Shown here piece by piece: positions 43,958-52,986 of a stretch of DNA of 64,000 nt (the stretch's first letter is position 1; every line of letters starts with the position of its first letter). Position numbers and translations under genes: made by a program. The notes beneath the pieces were generated by a model that did no database searches, had not been told where the DNA came from, and worked only from the letters and a program-made list of their open reading frames with translations. This stretch comes from Verrucomicrobiota bacterium (lineage in GTDB: Bacteria > Verrucomicrobiota > Verrucomicrobiia > Opitutales > Intestinicryptomonadaceae), in the NCBI GenBank assembly GCA_003343565.1, contig QALA01000065.1:12566-76565 (forward strand), given 5' to 3'.

Positions 43958-44238
43958 TGTATCGTGAAGTTTGATTTTGGAAAAATGAAGTAGGATTTGA
44001 AAAGAGGTTCTTGGGAAGAGTGTTGTAAGGGCAGTTCAGGGGGTTGTAAAGGGAGTTCAGCTTACGTTAAACTTGGAGTAAGACAAAAATCTTTCCAAAT
44101 CTTACTTCATTTGGGAGGGTGCCGGCGCAAAAAGTTTCCAAACTCAAATCCGTCCGAAGACTCCGCCCCAAAGCCTTTAAATTCCCGCGATTCCCCATTA
44201 TTCCTCGCAATTTCCCGTTTCCAATCCCATCTTTCAAA
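43958..44238 (+). repeat. Family-1 intergenic repeat, copy C
   Basis: Full copy from TGTATCGTGAAGTTTG to ATCTTTCAAA. Inverted arms AAATGAAGTAGGATTTGAAAA and TTTCCAAATCTTACTTCATTT are both present. The right part carries three ATTTCCC-like units, two of them mutated (ATTCCCC, ATTCCTC). It sits between two minus-strand genes, in plus orientation. Confidence 0.9.
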
Positions 44239-44742
44239 CGCCGGCAATAGCGGCATGCCCATTCCCGCCGAAGAGAACGCCCGCCGCGCGCCCGCCGGAT
44301 TTTCCAATGTCTAAATGCAAAGGCAAGGCGTCCGCAAGTATCCGTCCGCAAGCGTCGCGACACTACAAAAAAAACCGTCGCGGCACATTGGAATGCTACG
44401 CGCCATTATTGCGCGCAAACTTCAAGTCGCGACCCAGCGCGCAAGCCGTTCCCGCGAACAAACCGTTTCCATGCGCGAAGCGTTCGCACAAATTGAGCGT
44501 CTTTTTTCAAATTCCGCCGGCGATTCGGGAAGCCTTTGCAAATTTCCCGCGCCGACAATTAGCCGAAATAGCGTCGCATTTAAATCGCCGCCGGCTACTG
44601 CTTCGGAAGGCAAAAACAACGAAATTTTCCGAATCGCATGCCGCATTTAAATCGCCGCGCAACGCCGATTCGCGCGCGCCTTAAACCGGCGGGAAACGCA
44701 ATTTGCAAATCTCTCCTTCGAATCCGCCAGTCCGAACTGCAA

Positions 44743-44761
44743 CCGGCGGGAAAACCGCCGG
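44743..44761 (-). terminator. Possible terminator of the oxidoreductase operon
   Basis: The 7-bp perfect stem CCGGCGG / CCGCCGG has a five-base loop and lies 24 bases past the stop; outer TGC/GCA bases extend it with a bulge. There is no T run on the minus strand, so function is uncertain. Confidence 0.35.
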
Positions 44762-44785
44762 CTGCAAAATCGAACCGCGCAGGCC

Positions 44786-46153
44786 CTATATGCGAATCTT
44801 CGACGGAAGGAACTCGGCCTTGTATTCGTAGAGCGAACGCAAGTACTTGTCGGCTTCCGGAGTCTTCGGGAAGCACATTTTGGTCGGGTTGTAAATGAGC
44901 TCCTTGTCGGGATTGAGAATCGCAACCATGCTCAAGAGCACCATCTCGGTAAACGGAGCCGCATAGTTGAAATTGCCCATCGGATTTACGCCGTCGACGC
45001 AGGCCTTCACCCATTCCTTGTGCGGATTTCCCGGATTCGTCGAACGCGCTATGGTCTTGGCGGGAAGCTTGCCGGACTTGGCGTATTCGCGCATCGTCAA
45101 GCGCGGGAAAATCGTCGTCCCCTGACCGTATTCGTTGGTCAATATGGTGTTCTTCGTGCCCACGATGAACGTGCAGTTCATGTTGCGGCTGTCGGTGAGG
45201 AACTCCTGCGGAACGCGCTTGATCTCCTTCGGCTTGCGGCCGCCGTCAAACCAGTGCAGCCTGATTTTTCCGCCCTTGCCGCGCTTGTTGTCAAATACCA
45301 TCTTGCAGGAGGCCTTGTTCGGCCAGTCGTAGTCCGAGAAAGGCGTGGAGTTTGCGCTTATCTTCGAGGGGAATCCCAAATCGAACGCTGAATACGGCAC
45401 GTCCATGAAGTGGCAGGCCATGTCGCCGGCCGCGCCCGTCCCGTAATTGCGCAGACCGCGCCATTTGAAGGGCAATATCGCCTTGTTGTAGGGCTGATAG
45501 GGAGCCACGCCCAGCCACAGCGGATAGTCGAGCGTCGGAGGAATGGGCTCGCCCGCGGGCATGGTCAGACCGCCCTGGGGCCATATCGGACGATTCGTCC
45601 AAATGTATATGTCCTCTATCTCGCCGATGATTCCGGCGTCGTACCATTCGCGGATTACGCGCCAGCCTTCGTTGGTGTGCCCCTGGTTGCCCATCTGGGT
45701 GAACACTCCGGCTTCGTCGGCCAGACGCCTGAGCTCGCGCGCCTCCCACACGGTGCGCGTCAAGGGCTTTTCGCAATATATGTGCTTGCCCTTGGCTATC
45801 GCCCACGCGGCTATCGGATAATGCATGTGGTCGGGCGTGCAGACTGCCACGCCGTCGATGTCGCCGTCCATCTTGTCCAGCATCACGCGGTAGTCGCGGA
45901 AGCGCGGAACCTTCGGAAATTTTTTGTAGGTTTCTGCCGCCCTCGCATCGTCGACGTCGCAGAAGGCCACCAATTTTGCGTCGGGACTGGAAGCGACTTC
46001 GTTCACGGCCGCACGCCCGCGCCCGCCCGCGCCTACAACGGCGACATGGAGCTTGCCATTGGCTCTCTTCGTGGCTTTCGTGGCGCAGGACGGCAGAAAC
46101 ATCAGCGACGAAAACGCCGCCGCGCCTTTTATGAATTCTCTTCTTTTTATCAT
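44786..46153 (-). CDS. Tat-exported Gfo/Idh/MocA-family oxidoreductase (copy 2)
   Basis: 455 residues from ATG 46153. A twin-arginine signal (KRREFIKGAAAFSSLMFLPSCA) also carries a lipobox-like Cys. The Rossmann motif is VAVVGAGGRGRAAVNE; AVCTPDHMHYPIAAWAIAKGKHIYCEKPLTRT contains the conserved EKP of the family. The C-terminal half has the HWFDGGRKPKEIKRVP segment. NAD(P)-dependent sugar or inositol oxidation is the known family chemistry; export suggests a tightly bound cofactor acting on glycans in the periplasm. A 94-residue upstream frame extension overlaps the previous gene and is rejected. It is a close paralogue of the gene 68 bases upstream. Confidence 0.9.
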   Translation of the reverse strand: MIKRREFIKGAAAFSSLMFLPSCATKATKRANGKLHVAVVGAGGRGRAAVNEVASSPDAKLVAFCDVDDARAAETYKKFPKVPRFRDYRVMLDKMDGDIDGVAVCTPDHMHYPIAAWAIAKGKHIYCEKPLTRTVWEARELRRLADEAGVFTQMGNQGHTNEGWRVIREWYDAGIIGEIEDIYIWTNRPIWPQGGLTMPAGEPIPPTLDYPLWLGVAPYQPYNKAILPFKWRGLRNYGTGAAGDMACHFMDVPYSAFDLGFPSKISANSTPFSDYDWPNKASCKMVFDNKRGKGGKIRLHWFDGGRKPKEIKRVPQEFLTDSRNMNCTFIVGTKNTILTNEYGQGTTIFPRLTMREYAKSGKLPAKTIARSTNPGNPHKEWVKACVDGVNPMGNFNYAAPFTEMVLLSMVAILNPDKELIYNPTKMCFPKTPEADKYLRSLYEYKAEFLPSKIRI

Positions 46154-46221
46154 GTTTTTTACGGGTTTGTTTTTGTGATTAATTGAATAAAAGGATTGTC
46201 CGCATGCCGGGCGCGAGCCAA

Positions 46222-47604
46222 CTACGGCAAGAACTCCTTGCGGTAGTCGTAGAGCGACCTCGTGTATTTGTCGGCCTCCGGGCAGTTTGTAAAGCTCATC
46301 TTTTGCGCGTCGTACTTCAATTCCCTGCCGGGCATGAGCGCAGACACCATTCCGACGAGCGCAAGCTCCGTAAACGGGGCGGCATAGTCGAAATTCGCGG
46401 GCGGATTGACGCCCTTCAGGCAGCTCTTTGCCCATTCGACATGGGGATTGCCCGGCGCAATCGAACGCTCCAGCTTTGCCGGCGGGAATATATTGGCCTT
46501 TTTGGCCTCCCTCATCTTCTCAAGCGGGAACAGCATCGGATTCGAGCCGTAAAGGGTTGTCGTCATCGTGTTCTTCGTGCCGACTATGAATATCTGGTTG
46601 CGGTCCGTATAGCTGCGCCTCTTGTTGGCGATGTCGAAATACTCCTGTGAAACGCGCTTGATCTCCTTCGGCTTGCGGCCGCCGTCAAACCAGTTCAGCC
46701 TGATTTTTCCGTCCTTGCCGCGCTTGTTGTCGAAAGTCATGACGAACGACGCGCTCTTGGGCCAGCTGTAATCCGTGGCCGGATCCGCGCTGCCGACTAT
46801 CGAAGACGGCATTCCCAATTCAAACGCCGAATAGGGAATGTCCAAAAAGTGGCAGGCCATGTCGCCGGCCGCGCCCGTTCCGTAATTGCGCATTCCGCGC
46901 CACTTGAAGGGCAATATCTCCTTGCTGTACGGCTGGAACGGCGCAACTCCGAGCCACAGGTTGTAGTCGAGCGTATTCGGCACGGGCTCGCCGGCGGGAA
47001 CTTTCAAATTCGCCCCCTGCGGCCAGATGGCGCGGTCGGTCCAAGCGTAAATGTCCTCGATTTCCCCAAGTATTCCGGCGTCCGTCCACTCCTGAAGCGC
47101 CCGCCAGCCGTCGTTGGAATGCCCCTGATTGCCCATCTGGGTAAACACTCCGGCCTCCTTCGCCAGACGCCTCAATTCGTGCGCCTCCCAAATCGTGCGC
47201 GTCAGCGGCTTCTCGCAAAAGACGTGCTTGCCGTTGGCTATCGACCACGCGGCTATAGGATAGTGCATGTGGTCGGGCGTGCAAATCGCAACGCCGTCGA
47301 TATCCCTACCCATTTTGTCCAACATAACGCGGTAGTCGCGAAAGCGCGGTATGCGCGGATACTTTTCGTAATTTTTGGCGGCCTGTTTATCGTCGACGTC
47401 GCAGAAGGCGACCACCTTGGTTTCCGGGCAGTTCATGAACGCCTGCACCGCGGCGTCCCCTCTTCCTCCGACACCGACGATTGCCACATGAAACTTGGAA
47501 TTGGAGTTCTTGGACTCCGCCCGCAACAGCGACGGCATAATCGCAAGCGACGCCGCGCACCCCGCACCCTTAAGAAAAAAACGTCTCGAACAATTCATAA
47601 GCAT
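46222..47604 (-). CDS. Tat-exported Gfo/Idh/MocA-family oxidoreductase (copy 1)
   Basis: 460 residues from ATG 47604 (or 458 from 47598). Signal CSRRFFLKGAGCAASLAI is twin-arginine type. Rossmann motif VAIVGVGGRGDAAVQAF and CEKPLTRTIWEAHELRRLAKE follow, then the same C-terminal layout as its neighbour (NWFDGGRKPKEIKRVSQEY). The two proteins share long identical stretches such as TQMGNQGH and YGTGAAGDMACHF. They arose by tandem duplication and probably act on related sugars. It is the first gene of this minus-strand pair; neither start has a visible ribosome binding site. Confidence 0.9.
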   Translation of the reverse strand: MLMNCSRRFFLKGAGCAASLAIMPSLLRAESKNSNSKFHVAIVGVGGRGDAAVQAFMNCPETKVVAFCDVDDKQAAKNYEKYPRIPRFRDYRVMLDKMGRDIDGVAICTPDHMHYPIAAWSIANGKHVFCEKPLTRTIWEAHELRRLAKEAGVFTQMGNQGHSNDGWRALQEWTDAGILGEIEDIYAWTDRAIWPQGANLKVPAGEPVPNTLDYNLWLGVAPFQPYSKEILPFKWRGMRNYGTGAAGDMACHFLDIPYSAFELGMPSSIVGSADPATDYSWPKSASFVMTFDNKRGKDGKIRLNWFDGGRKPKEIKRVSQEYFDIANKRRSYTDRNQIFIVGTKNTMTTTLYGSNPMLFPLEKMREAKKANIFPPAKLERSIAPGNPHVEWAKSCLKGVNPPANFDYAAPFTELALVGMVSALMPGRELKYDAQKMSFTNCPEADKYTRSLYDYRKEFLP

Positions 47605-47942
47605 TAATGTCGATTAAAATTTAAGATTTCCCCCCATTTCCCGCGAGGCCGTCAAAGTCAAACGCCCGCATAATCAGGTATCAAGATAATCCGCTTCCCG
47701 CATATTTCAAGAGATTTTTTTGGTTTTTTGGCCGGCATTTTTGACTTTTTGACGGTACAATTTCACATTGCTCCCCTTTCCCGCCAAGCCTCTCGCCTTA
47801 AAAATCGGGAAAATTTTTCCTATGGCAAAAATCGGAAGGGGGCAAACGCTTAGCCCGCGGCAAAAAAGCTTTCCGCCGCCTCCCGCGCAAAATGGGGAAA
47901 ACTTCGTTGAAAATTCCGAAAAATTTTTTTAGCCATTCGGAC
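47605..47942. other. Divergent region between oxidoreductase pair and cutA
   Basis: 338 bases that should contain both promoters. TTGACTTTTTGACGG followed by TACAAT (47746-47766) is the nearest to a promoter but its spacing is too short. No gene or known regulatory RNA is recognised. Confidence 0.4.
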
Positions 47943-48269
47943 ATGGAAAACAAAATCGCAGTCGTGTTGACGACCTTCCCAGACGACAAATCGGCCAGAA
48001 AGACGGCGTTGTCCATGCTGAAGGAGGGCTTGGCCGCATGCGCGCAAATCGGCGGAGAAATTGCGTCGATATACTGCTGGAAGGGCAAACTGTGCGACGA
48101 GAGGGAAATCCCGGTAAAGCTGAAGATTCCGCTCGGCAAACTTGACGCCGCGCGGGAGTTTTTTTTGCGCGACCACCCCTACGAATGCCCGCAATGGATT
48201 GCCCTTGAGGCAGAAGCCAGCCAATCGTACGCGAAGTGGGTTGACGAAACCCGCCCGTTGCCAGACTAA
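47943..48269 (+). CDS. cutA: Divalent-cation tolerance protein CutA
   Basis: 108 residues, matching the family's roughly 105-115. AVVLTTFPDDKSARKTALSM, the LAACAQIGGEIASIYCWKGK core and HPYECPQWIALEAE are the three signature stretches of CutA1. It forms very stable trimers; links to copper tolerance in E. coli exist, but the molecular role is unclear. The upstream frame from 47892 adds 17 residues not usual in the family, so ATG 47943 is taken. It is transcribed alone. Confidence 0.93.
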   Translation: MENKIAVVLTTFPDDKSARKTALSMLKEGLAACAQIGGEIASIYCWKGKLCDEREIPVKLKIPLGKLDAAREFFLRDHPYECPQWIALEAEASQSYAKWVDETRPLPD

Positions 48270-48373
48270 TTCCTCCCCTCGATTCCGCTTCCCCATCTGC
48301 CGCCCCGATTTTCCCGCGTCCGACTTTGCGCCCCCGCGCATTCGGAAATTTGCGAAACGCTCCCCGTCGCCGC
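48270..48373. other. Start of intergenic region 48270-49620
   Basis: 1.35 kb between cutA and the GNAT gene. It contains family-1 repeat copy D (48374-48659). From 48660 to 49620 only overlapping chance frames are seen; the longest plus frame (48817-49506) encodes a Phe/Arg/Ala-rich product with no motif. Confidence 0.5.
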
Positions 48374-48659
48374 TGTATCGTGAAATTCGATTTTGGAAAA
48401 ATGAAGCAGGATTTGGAAAAAAGGCCTTCAGAGGGGGTGTTGCAGGGGCTCTCTTTTTTCAACCCGGAACGTGATGCGGGTTGGACGCCAGAACTCGAAA
48501 CAGGGCGAAAAATCTTTCCAAATCTTACTTCATTTTGGGGTATCGGCGCAAAAAGTTTCCAAACTCAAACCCGGCCGCCAGCTCCGCCTCAACGCCTTTA
48601 AATTCCCGTAATTTCCCATTATTTCCCGCTATTTCCCGTTTCCAATCTCATCTTTCAAA
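48374..48659 (+). repeat. Family-1 intergenic repeat, copy D (diverged centre)
   Basis: Ends and arms match the family (TGTATCGTGAAATTCGATTTTGG at left; TTTCCAAATCTTACTTCATTT; right end ATCTTTCAAA). The centre between the arms (about 48423-48505) is largely different sequence, showing that arms and ends are conserved better than the loop. Three regular ATTTCCC units occupy 48610-48640. Confidence 0.88.
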
Positions 48660-49620
48660 CATCGCCGTAGTACCCGACTTTCGCCGCGCAAAAATTTCGC
48701 GTCTTTTGGGATTCGCATATCTCGCAGTTTTCGTCCGCGCCGCATCTGCGCGCCGCTAATTTTCGCGTCGACTTAAAATTCCCCCGTCTCCCGTTCGTCC
48801 GCACAAGGCATTTTTTATGCCCGCGCCAAATATTTTGGCCGGCGGGAGGGAAAATGGGAAACATGCGCACCGCTCCCGTTGCGCCCTTTATACTTATACT
48901 CTTATAAATAAAGAGAAAATGCGGGCGGGCGTTTCTTTCACTTCGGACAAAAGTAAAACTGCGTCCGAAACTTTTATTTTCAGCGTGGCTTTTCGGCAAC
49001 TTCCGCCCTTGAGCATGCCGACTTTTGCCTTGCGCACGCCGATTTTTGGAATGTTTCCTTTCCGCGCGCCGTTTTTGCATCTCGCATTTCGGCGCGGACA
49101 ATTTTTGCGTCTCGTTCGGCAACGCGTTTTGCGTGCGTTAGCCGCAACGCAATTTGCAGCGTCTTTGCCGCCGTCCCAACGGTTCGCCCCCAACGCTTCT
49201 TTGCCTCTTTTACCGATGCTTCCCCGCCAAATCGCGCAAATGTTTGAATTAAGTCGCGCGAATCTTCGCAATGAAATTGGTTTTGAAGTTAAGCTAATTT
49301 TTTTGCATAGGAGGGTGCGTTTCTTTTATTTGCAATTTAACGCGCCCGCAAAAAGACTCCCCCCCCGGAAAGCGGAAATCCGCGCACTCCGCCTATCCCG
49401 ACTGCGCACGCCGCCCGAAATATCCGCAATCGCGCAACGCCCGCTTTCAAACAGTCCGCCTCCCCAACCGGTTGCCGACGTGATTTATTCGGCGCATTCG
49501 GAATGACCGCCATCAAATATCCCGTCCCCCGACTTGCGCGGACTGCGGCGGCCAACGGCCGGAGTGGGACGGGCGGAGAAAAAACTTGTCTTTTGCCGCG
49601 CCGGCTGTTCCACTTTTGCC

Positions 49621-50145
49621 ATGTTTGAAATTGAAACGGCGCGGGAGGAGGATATTCCGCAGATACGGGCATTGGCCGCCGAGATATTCCCGCGCGCCTA
49701 CGCGCGGATTCTGTCGCCGGAACAAACCGCCTACATGATGGAAATGATGTACTCGCGCGCGAGCCTCGAATCGCAGTTTCGCAGCGGGCATGTTTACTTT
49801 TTGGTCCGCCGCGGCGGAACGCCCGTCGGATACCTCTCCGTTGAGCGCGAGAAGCCGGATCTGTTTCATCTCCAAAAGATATATCTGGACGAAAAGTTCA
49901 GGGGAATGGGCGGCGGAAAGCTCATGTTTGAGGCCGCCGCAGACTTCGTGCGCTCCAAACTGAGGGAATCCGGCCAGGCTTCGGCCCTCATGGAATTAAA
50001 CGTCAACAGGAATAATCCCGCCGTCGGATTCTACGAAAAAATGGGCATGAGGAAACTGCGCGAGGGCGACTTCGACATCGGAGGCGGATTTTTCATGAAC
50101 GACTTTATAATGGGCATTCAAATACGCGCGTCAGATTTTTGTTGA
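49621..50145 (+). CDS. GNAT-family N-acetyltransferase
   Basis: 174 residues. The acetyl-CoA site reads KIYLDEKFRGMGGGKLMFEAA, with the R-G-x-G-G core, and a C-terminal ELNVNRNNPAVGFYEKMGMRKL is typical of RimI/PhnO-like acetyltransferases. N-terminal EIETAREEDIPQIRALAAEIF is the usual first strand and helix. The acceptor is unknown. ATG 49621 is preferred to the earlier in-frame 49534, which adds a basic stretch. It lies 96 bases before rplY and may be separate from that operon. Confidence 0.9.
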   Translation: MFEIETAREEDIPQIRALAAEIFPRAYARILSPEQTAYMMEMMYSRASLESQFRSGHVYFLVRRGGTPVGYLSVEREKPDLFHLQKIYLDEKFRGMGGGKLMFEAAADFVRSKLRESGQASALMELNVNRNNPAVGFYEKMGMRKLREGDFDIGGGFFMNDFIMGIQIRASDFC

Positions 50146-50241
50146 TTTTCTCTTTTTCTTAAATAGAGTGCTTTTCTTTTTAACTATTATGCGCCGCGTC
50201 CGAAAGCCGGCGCAGGATTGTTTTTTATTAACAGCAGCAAG

Positions 50242-50898
50242 ATGAAACAGATAAAACTCAAAACAAGCAGCAGGGAGAAGATCGGCGGCAATTCGGCGAA
50301 GGCCTACCGCAGAAACGGGCAGATACCGGCCGTAATATACGGCGAAAACGGGGAAAAGAACCTTCTTGTGGACGCCAAGACGCTCGATATCACGCTCAAA
50401 GAAATAAGCGGAAAGGCGGTCCTGCTCGAACTCGAATTTGACGACGGCACGCAACCGCGCTTCGCCATGCTGAAGGCGGCCGAGCGCAATCCTCTCACGG
50501 GCGCTCCCCTGCACGTGGATTTTGTCGAGGTGGTGCGCGGCAAGCCCATGAAGGCCACGCTGCCGCTGCATTTTGCCGGGGAATCCTACGGCGTGAAGAA
50601 CGAAAACGGCGTGATAGAAATCCACGAGCACGAAGTCACCGTCAAGTGCCGCCCGCGCGACCTCCCGGAAATGATAGTGATAGACATTTCCGAATTGCGC
50701 GTCGGACAGGCGATACACCTCAAGGACGTGAAGGCCCCTGAAGGCGTCGAGTTTGACGCGCACGCGCTTGAGGACATACTTGTCACCTGCAACGCCGTCG
50801 ATGTCGAAGAGGCCGCTCCCGCCGCCACCGACGCCGCAGCTTCGGCCGCGGTTCCGGCCACCGAGCAGAAGGCCGCTGAGGAGGCTCCCAAGAAGTAG
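50242..50898 (+). CDS. rplY: 50S ribosomal protein L25 (CTC form)
   Basis: 218 residues, the long TL5/CTC type. N-terminal 5S-rRNA-binding beta barrel (KLKTSSREKIGGNSAKAYRR, GQIPAVIYGENGEKN) is followed by the CTC C-terminal domain (GVIEIHEHEVTVKCRPRDLP) and an Ala/Glu/Lys-rich disordered tail. It binds 5S rRNA in the large subunit. ATG 50242 is chosen over a TTG eight codons earlier. Its pairing with pth immediately downstream is a common arrangement. Confidence 0.96.
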   Translation: MKQIKLKTSSREKIGGNSAKAYRRNGQIPAVIYGENGEKNLLVDAKTLDITLKEISGKAVLLELEFDDGTQPRFAMLKAAERNPLTGAPLHVDFVEVVRGKPMKATLPLHFAGESYGVKNENGVIEIHEHEVTVKCRPRDLPEMIVIDISELRVGQAIHLKDVKAPEGVEFDAHALEDILVTCNAVDVEEAAPAATDAAASAAVPATEQKAAEEAPKK

Positions 50899-50960
50899 CC
50901 TTTCAAGGCGGAGACGCCGGGACAGGCGCCTTCCGCCCCAGTTCTTTTACAATCGAGCAT

Positions 50961-51557
50961 ATGTCCGTAAAAATCGCAATGGGTTTGGGCAATTTCGGCT
51001 CCGAGTACGACGGCACCCGCCACAACGCGGGGGTTTTTCTGTTGCGAAAGCTGGCCGCGCGCTGCGGGGCGGATTTTTCCTATGAAAAATACTGCCAAGC
51101 CCACATTGCGCGGGCGCAATTGTGCGGCGCGGGACTCATTTTGGCGTTCTCGGATTCCTACATGAATCTCAGCGGCGAAAGCTTGAAAAAAATTTTGAGA
51201 TTCTTCAAGACGCCGCTCGCCGAATGCGCCGTAATCAGCGACGACATCACCCTTGAGCCCGGCCGACTGAAACTGTCGCGGGGGGGCTCCTCCGGCGGGC
51301 ACAACGGATTGGGCGACATCATCGAGAAGTGCGGAAACGATTTTATCCGGATCCGCGCGGGCGTCGGCGCCAGGCCGGACAAGCGCATGGACTTGGCCGA
51401 CTACGTGCTCGGCCGTCCGACTGCGGAGGACGCGGAAAAAATCGCCGCGGCGGACATATGGGGCTGCATGAGCCTGCTTTTGACGAAGGGTTTTGAGGGC
51501 GCGCAAAACGAAGTCAACCGGCGCGCGGGAACGGGGACCGGCTCCGCCGCCTCCTGA
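50961..51557 (+). CDS. pth: Peptidyl-tRNA hydrolase
   Basis: 198 residues. GLGNFGSEYDGTRHNAGV near the N-terminus carries the catalytic His21, and SYMNLSGES and DDITLEPGRLKLSRGGSSGG, then HNGL, complete the family signature. It frees tRNA from peptidyl-tRNA dropped by the ribosome. The GNPG of most homologues is GNFG here, a mild deviation. The start is in CATATG without a Shine-Dalgarno. It lies 62 bases after rplY. Confidence 0.96.
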   Translation: MSVKIAMGLGNFGSEYDGTRHNAGVFLLRKLAARCGADFSYEKYCQAHIARAQLCGAGLILAFSDSYMNLSGESLKKILRFFKTPLAECAVISDDITLEPGRLKLSRGGSSGGHNGLGDIIEKCGNDFIRIRAGVGARPDKRMDLADYVLGRPTAEDAEKIAAADIWGCMSLLLTKGFEGAQNEVNRRAGTGTGSAAS

Positions 51558-51637
51558 CCCGGAGAAGCCGCTTCGGCAAAGCCGTTCTACGCGGCCCCAT
51601 GCGGCGCAAAAACTTTAATTAAAACATATACTATATC

Positions 51638-51922
51638 ATGAAAAAATATACAGCAACATTCATTCTCGACACCAGGAGCTATCAAGATCCCGTGGAAAAC
51701 CTCATTGAAAGACTCAAGGGCGTGATGGAGTCTGTGGGGTGCAAGATAGAGAATGTGGAAAACATGGGCCAGCGCGCGTTTGCGCGCACTACGGATAAAA
51801 AATTCCCTGCCGGCATATATGTGCGGATAAAGTTCGAGGGGCCGGCGTCGGCCAATTCGCAAATCAAAGAGAAGCTCCGCCTCGACAAGACCGTAAACCG
51901 CGTCCTCGTACTGGCGGACTAA
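51638..51922 (+). CDS. rpsF: 30S ribosomal protein S6
   Basis: 94 residues with the ferredoxin-like bS6 fold pattern: YTATFILDTRSYQDPVENLI, then IENVENMGQRAFA and the last strand RLDKTVNRVLVLAD. S6 binds the central domain of 16S rRNA together with S18. It begins the conserved rpsF-ssb-rplI-dnaB set. The gene for its partner S18 is not in the usual place after ssb. Confidence 0.93.
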   Translation: MKKYTATFILDTRSYQDPVENLIERLKGVMESVGCKIENVENMGQRAFARTTDKKFPAGIYVRIKFEGPASANSQIKEKLRLDKTVNRVLVLAD

Positions 51923-51926
51923 GCGC

Positions 51927-51932
51927 AGGAGG
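51927..51932 (+). promoter_or_regulatory. Shine-Dalgarno of ssb
   Basis: AGGAGG lies 9 bases before ATG 51942 and settles that start. Confidence 0.75.
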
Positions 51933-51941
51933 CAATTCGAC

Positions 51942-52394
51942 ATGCCGTCTTACAACAAGGTCATATTAATGGGGAATCTCTCGCGGGATCCCGAACTGAT
52001 GCAGACGAAAAACGGGACGAGCATCTGCCGCTTTTCGATCGCATTAAACCGTTCGTTCAACGCGCAGGACGGCTCTTCGCGCGACGAGACGTGCTTTGTG
52101 GAAATGGACAGCTTCGGCCGCACCGCGGAGAACATCAACAGGTTTTTCTCCAAGGGCAAGCCGATTCTCGTCGAGGGAAGGCTGCGCCAGGATTCGTGGG
52201 AGGACAAGCAGACGGGGCAGAAGCGCAGCAAGCTTCTGGTTGTCGTGGAGCGTTTTGAATTTGTCGGCGGGCGTTCCGACAACGCGCTCTCCGGCGCGGA
52301 TTACGACCGTTCGGCTCCGGCTTCGAGGGGCGGCTCGCAGGTTCCGCCGCCCCCCGCGCGCGACGACGCCGAAGACGACGACGTGCCGTTCTGA
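51942..52394 (+). CDS. ssb: Single-stranded DNA-binding protein
   Basis: 150 residues. OB fold over residues 1-110 (YNKVILMGNLSRDPELM, ETCFVEMDSFGRTAENI, KGKPILVEGRLRQDSW), a Gly/Ser/Pro-rich linker, and the acidic tip DDAEDDDVPF that recruits partner proteins. It protects single-stranded DNA in replication and repair. It starts 19 bases after rpsF with a good ribosome binding site. A 95-base gap to rplI takes the place where rpsR normally lies. Confidence 0.97.
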   Translation: MPSYNKVILMGNLSRDPELMQTKNGTSICRFSIALNRSFNAQDGSSRDETCFVEMDSFGRTAENINRFFSKGKPILVEGRLRQDSWEDKQTGQKRSKLLVVVERFEFVGGRSDNALSGADYDRSAPASRGGSQVPPPPARDDAEDDDVPF

Positions 52395-52489
52395 TTTTTA
52401 CCGCTCAAACTTTTCCTCCCGCGCCTTGCGCGCATCTGCCGCGCGCGGGAATATTGCGAAAGAGAATATTTAAACAAGCATAAACTACT

Positions 52490-52966
52490 ATGGCAACAAG
52501 CAAAGTGTTATTGATAAAGCCCGTGGAGAATCTGGGCGGCGAAGGGGATCAGGTCTCCGTCAAGGCGGGATACGCGCGGAATTTTTTGCTTCCCAAAAAG
52601 CTGGCCGTTCCGATTAGCAAGGCCAACAAGAAGCAGATAGAGGCGCTGTTGAAGGCGCGCCAGCTGCGCGAGGCCAAAGAATTGGAAAACGCGCAGGCTC
52701 TGGCCAACGCGATCGCCCAGATGAGCATCGCGTTTGCGGTCAAGACCGGCGAGGGCGGCAAGCTGTTCGGCTCGATCACCGCGGCCGACCTCGCCGCCCG
52801 CATAGCCGAAGGCGGAATAGAGCTGCCGAAGAAGGCGGTCCTTTTGGAGCGTCCCGTCAAGGAGCTCGGCAAGCATACGGCGCATGTGAAGCTCCACAAA
52901 GACGTCCGTTTTGACATTGAATTTGAAGTCGTTTCGGAAAATCCGATAGAGGACGCGCAAAAGTAA
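52490..52966 (+). CDS. rplI: 50S ribosomal protein L9
   Basis: 158 residues. The N-terminal domain shows LLIKPVENLGGEGDQVSVKA, then GYARNFLLPKKLAVP, the bL9 signature. A long connecting helix (residues about 40-75) and the C-terminal domain with KTGEGGKLFGSITAADLA follow. It projects from the base of the L1 stalk. It lies 20 bases upstream of dnaB, as in many bacteria. Confidence 0.96.
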   Translation: MATSKVLLIKPVENLGGEGDQVSVKAGYARNFLLPKKLAVPISKANKKQIEALLKARQLREAKELENAQALANAIAQMSIAFAVKTGEGGKLFGSITAADLAARIAEGGIELPKKAVLLERPVKELGKHTAHVKLHKDVRFDIEFEVVSENPIEDAQK

Positions 52967-52986
52967 TCTTTCCACTTCGGTTTCCG

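Noticed and set aside
48600..48640. Regularly spaced ATTTCCC units as a CRISPR array
   Set aside because: Units are 7 bases with 3-base spacers, present inside a dispersed repeat; no long direct repeats, spacers or cas genes exist in the window.
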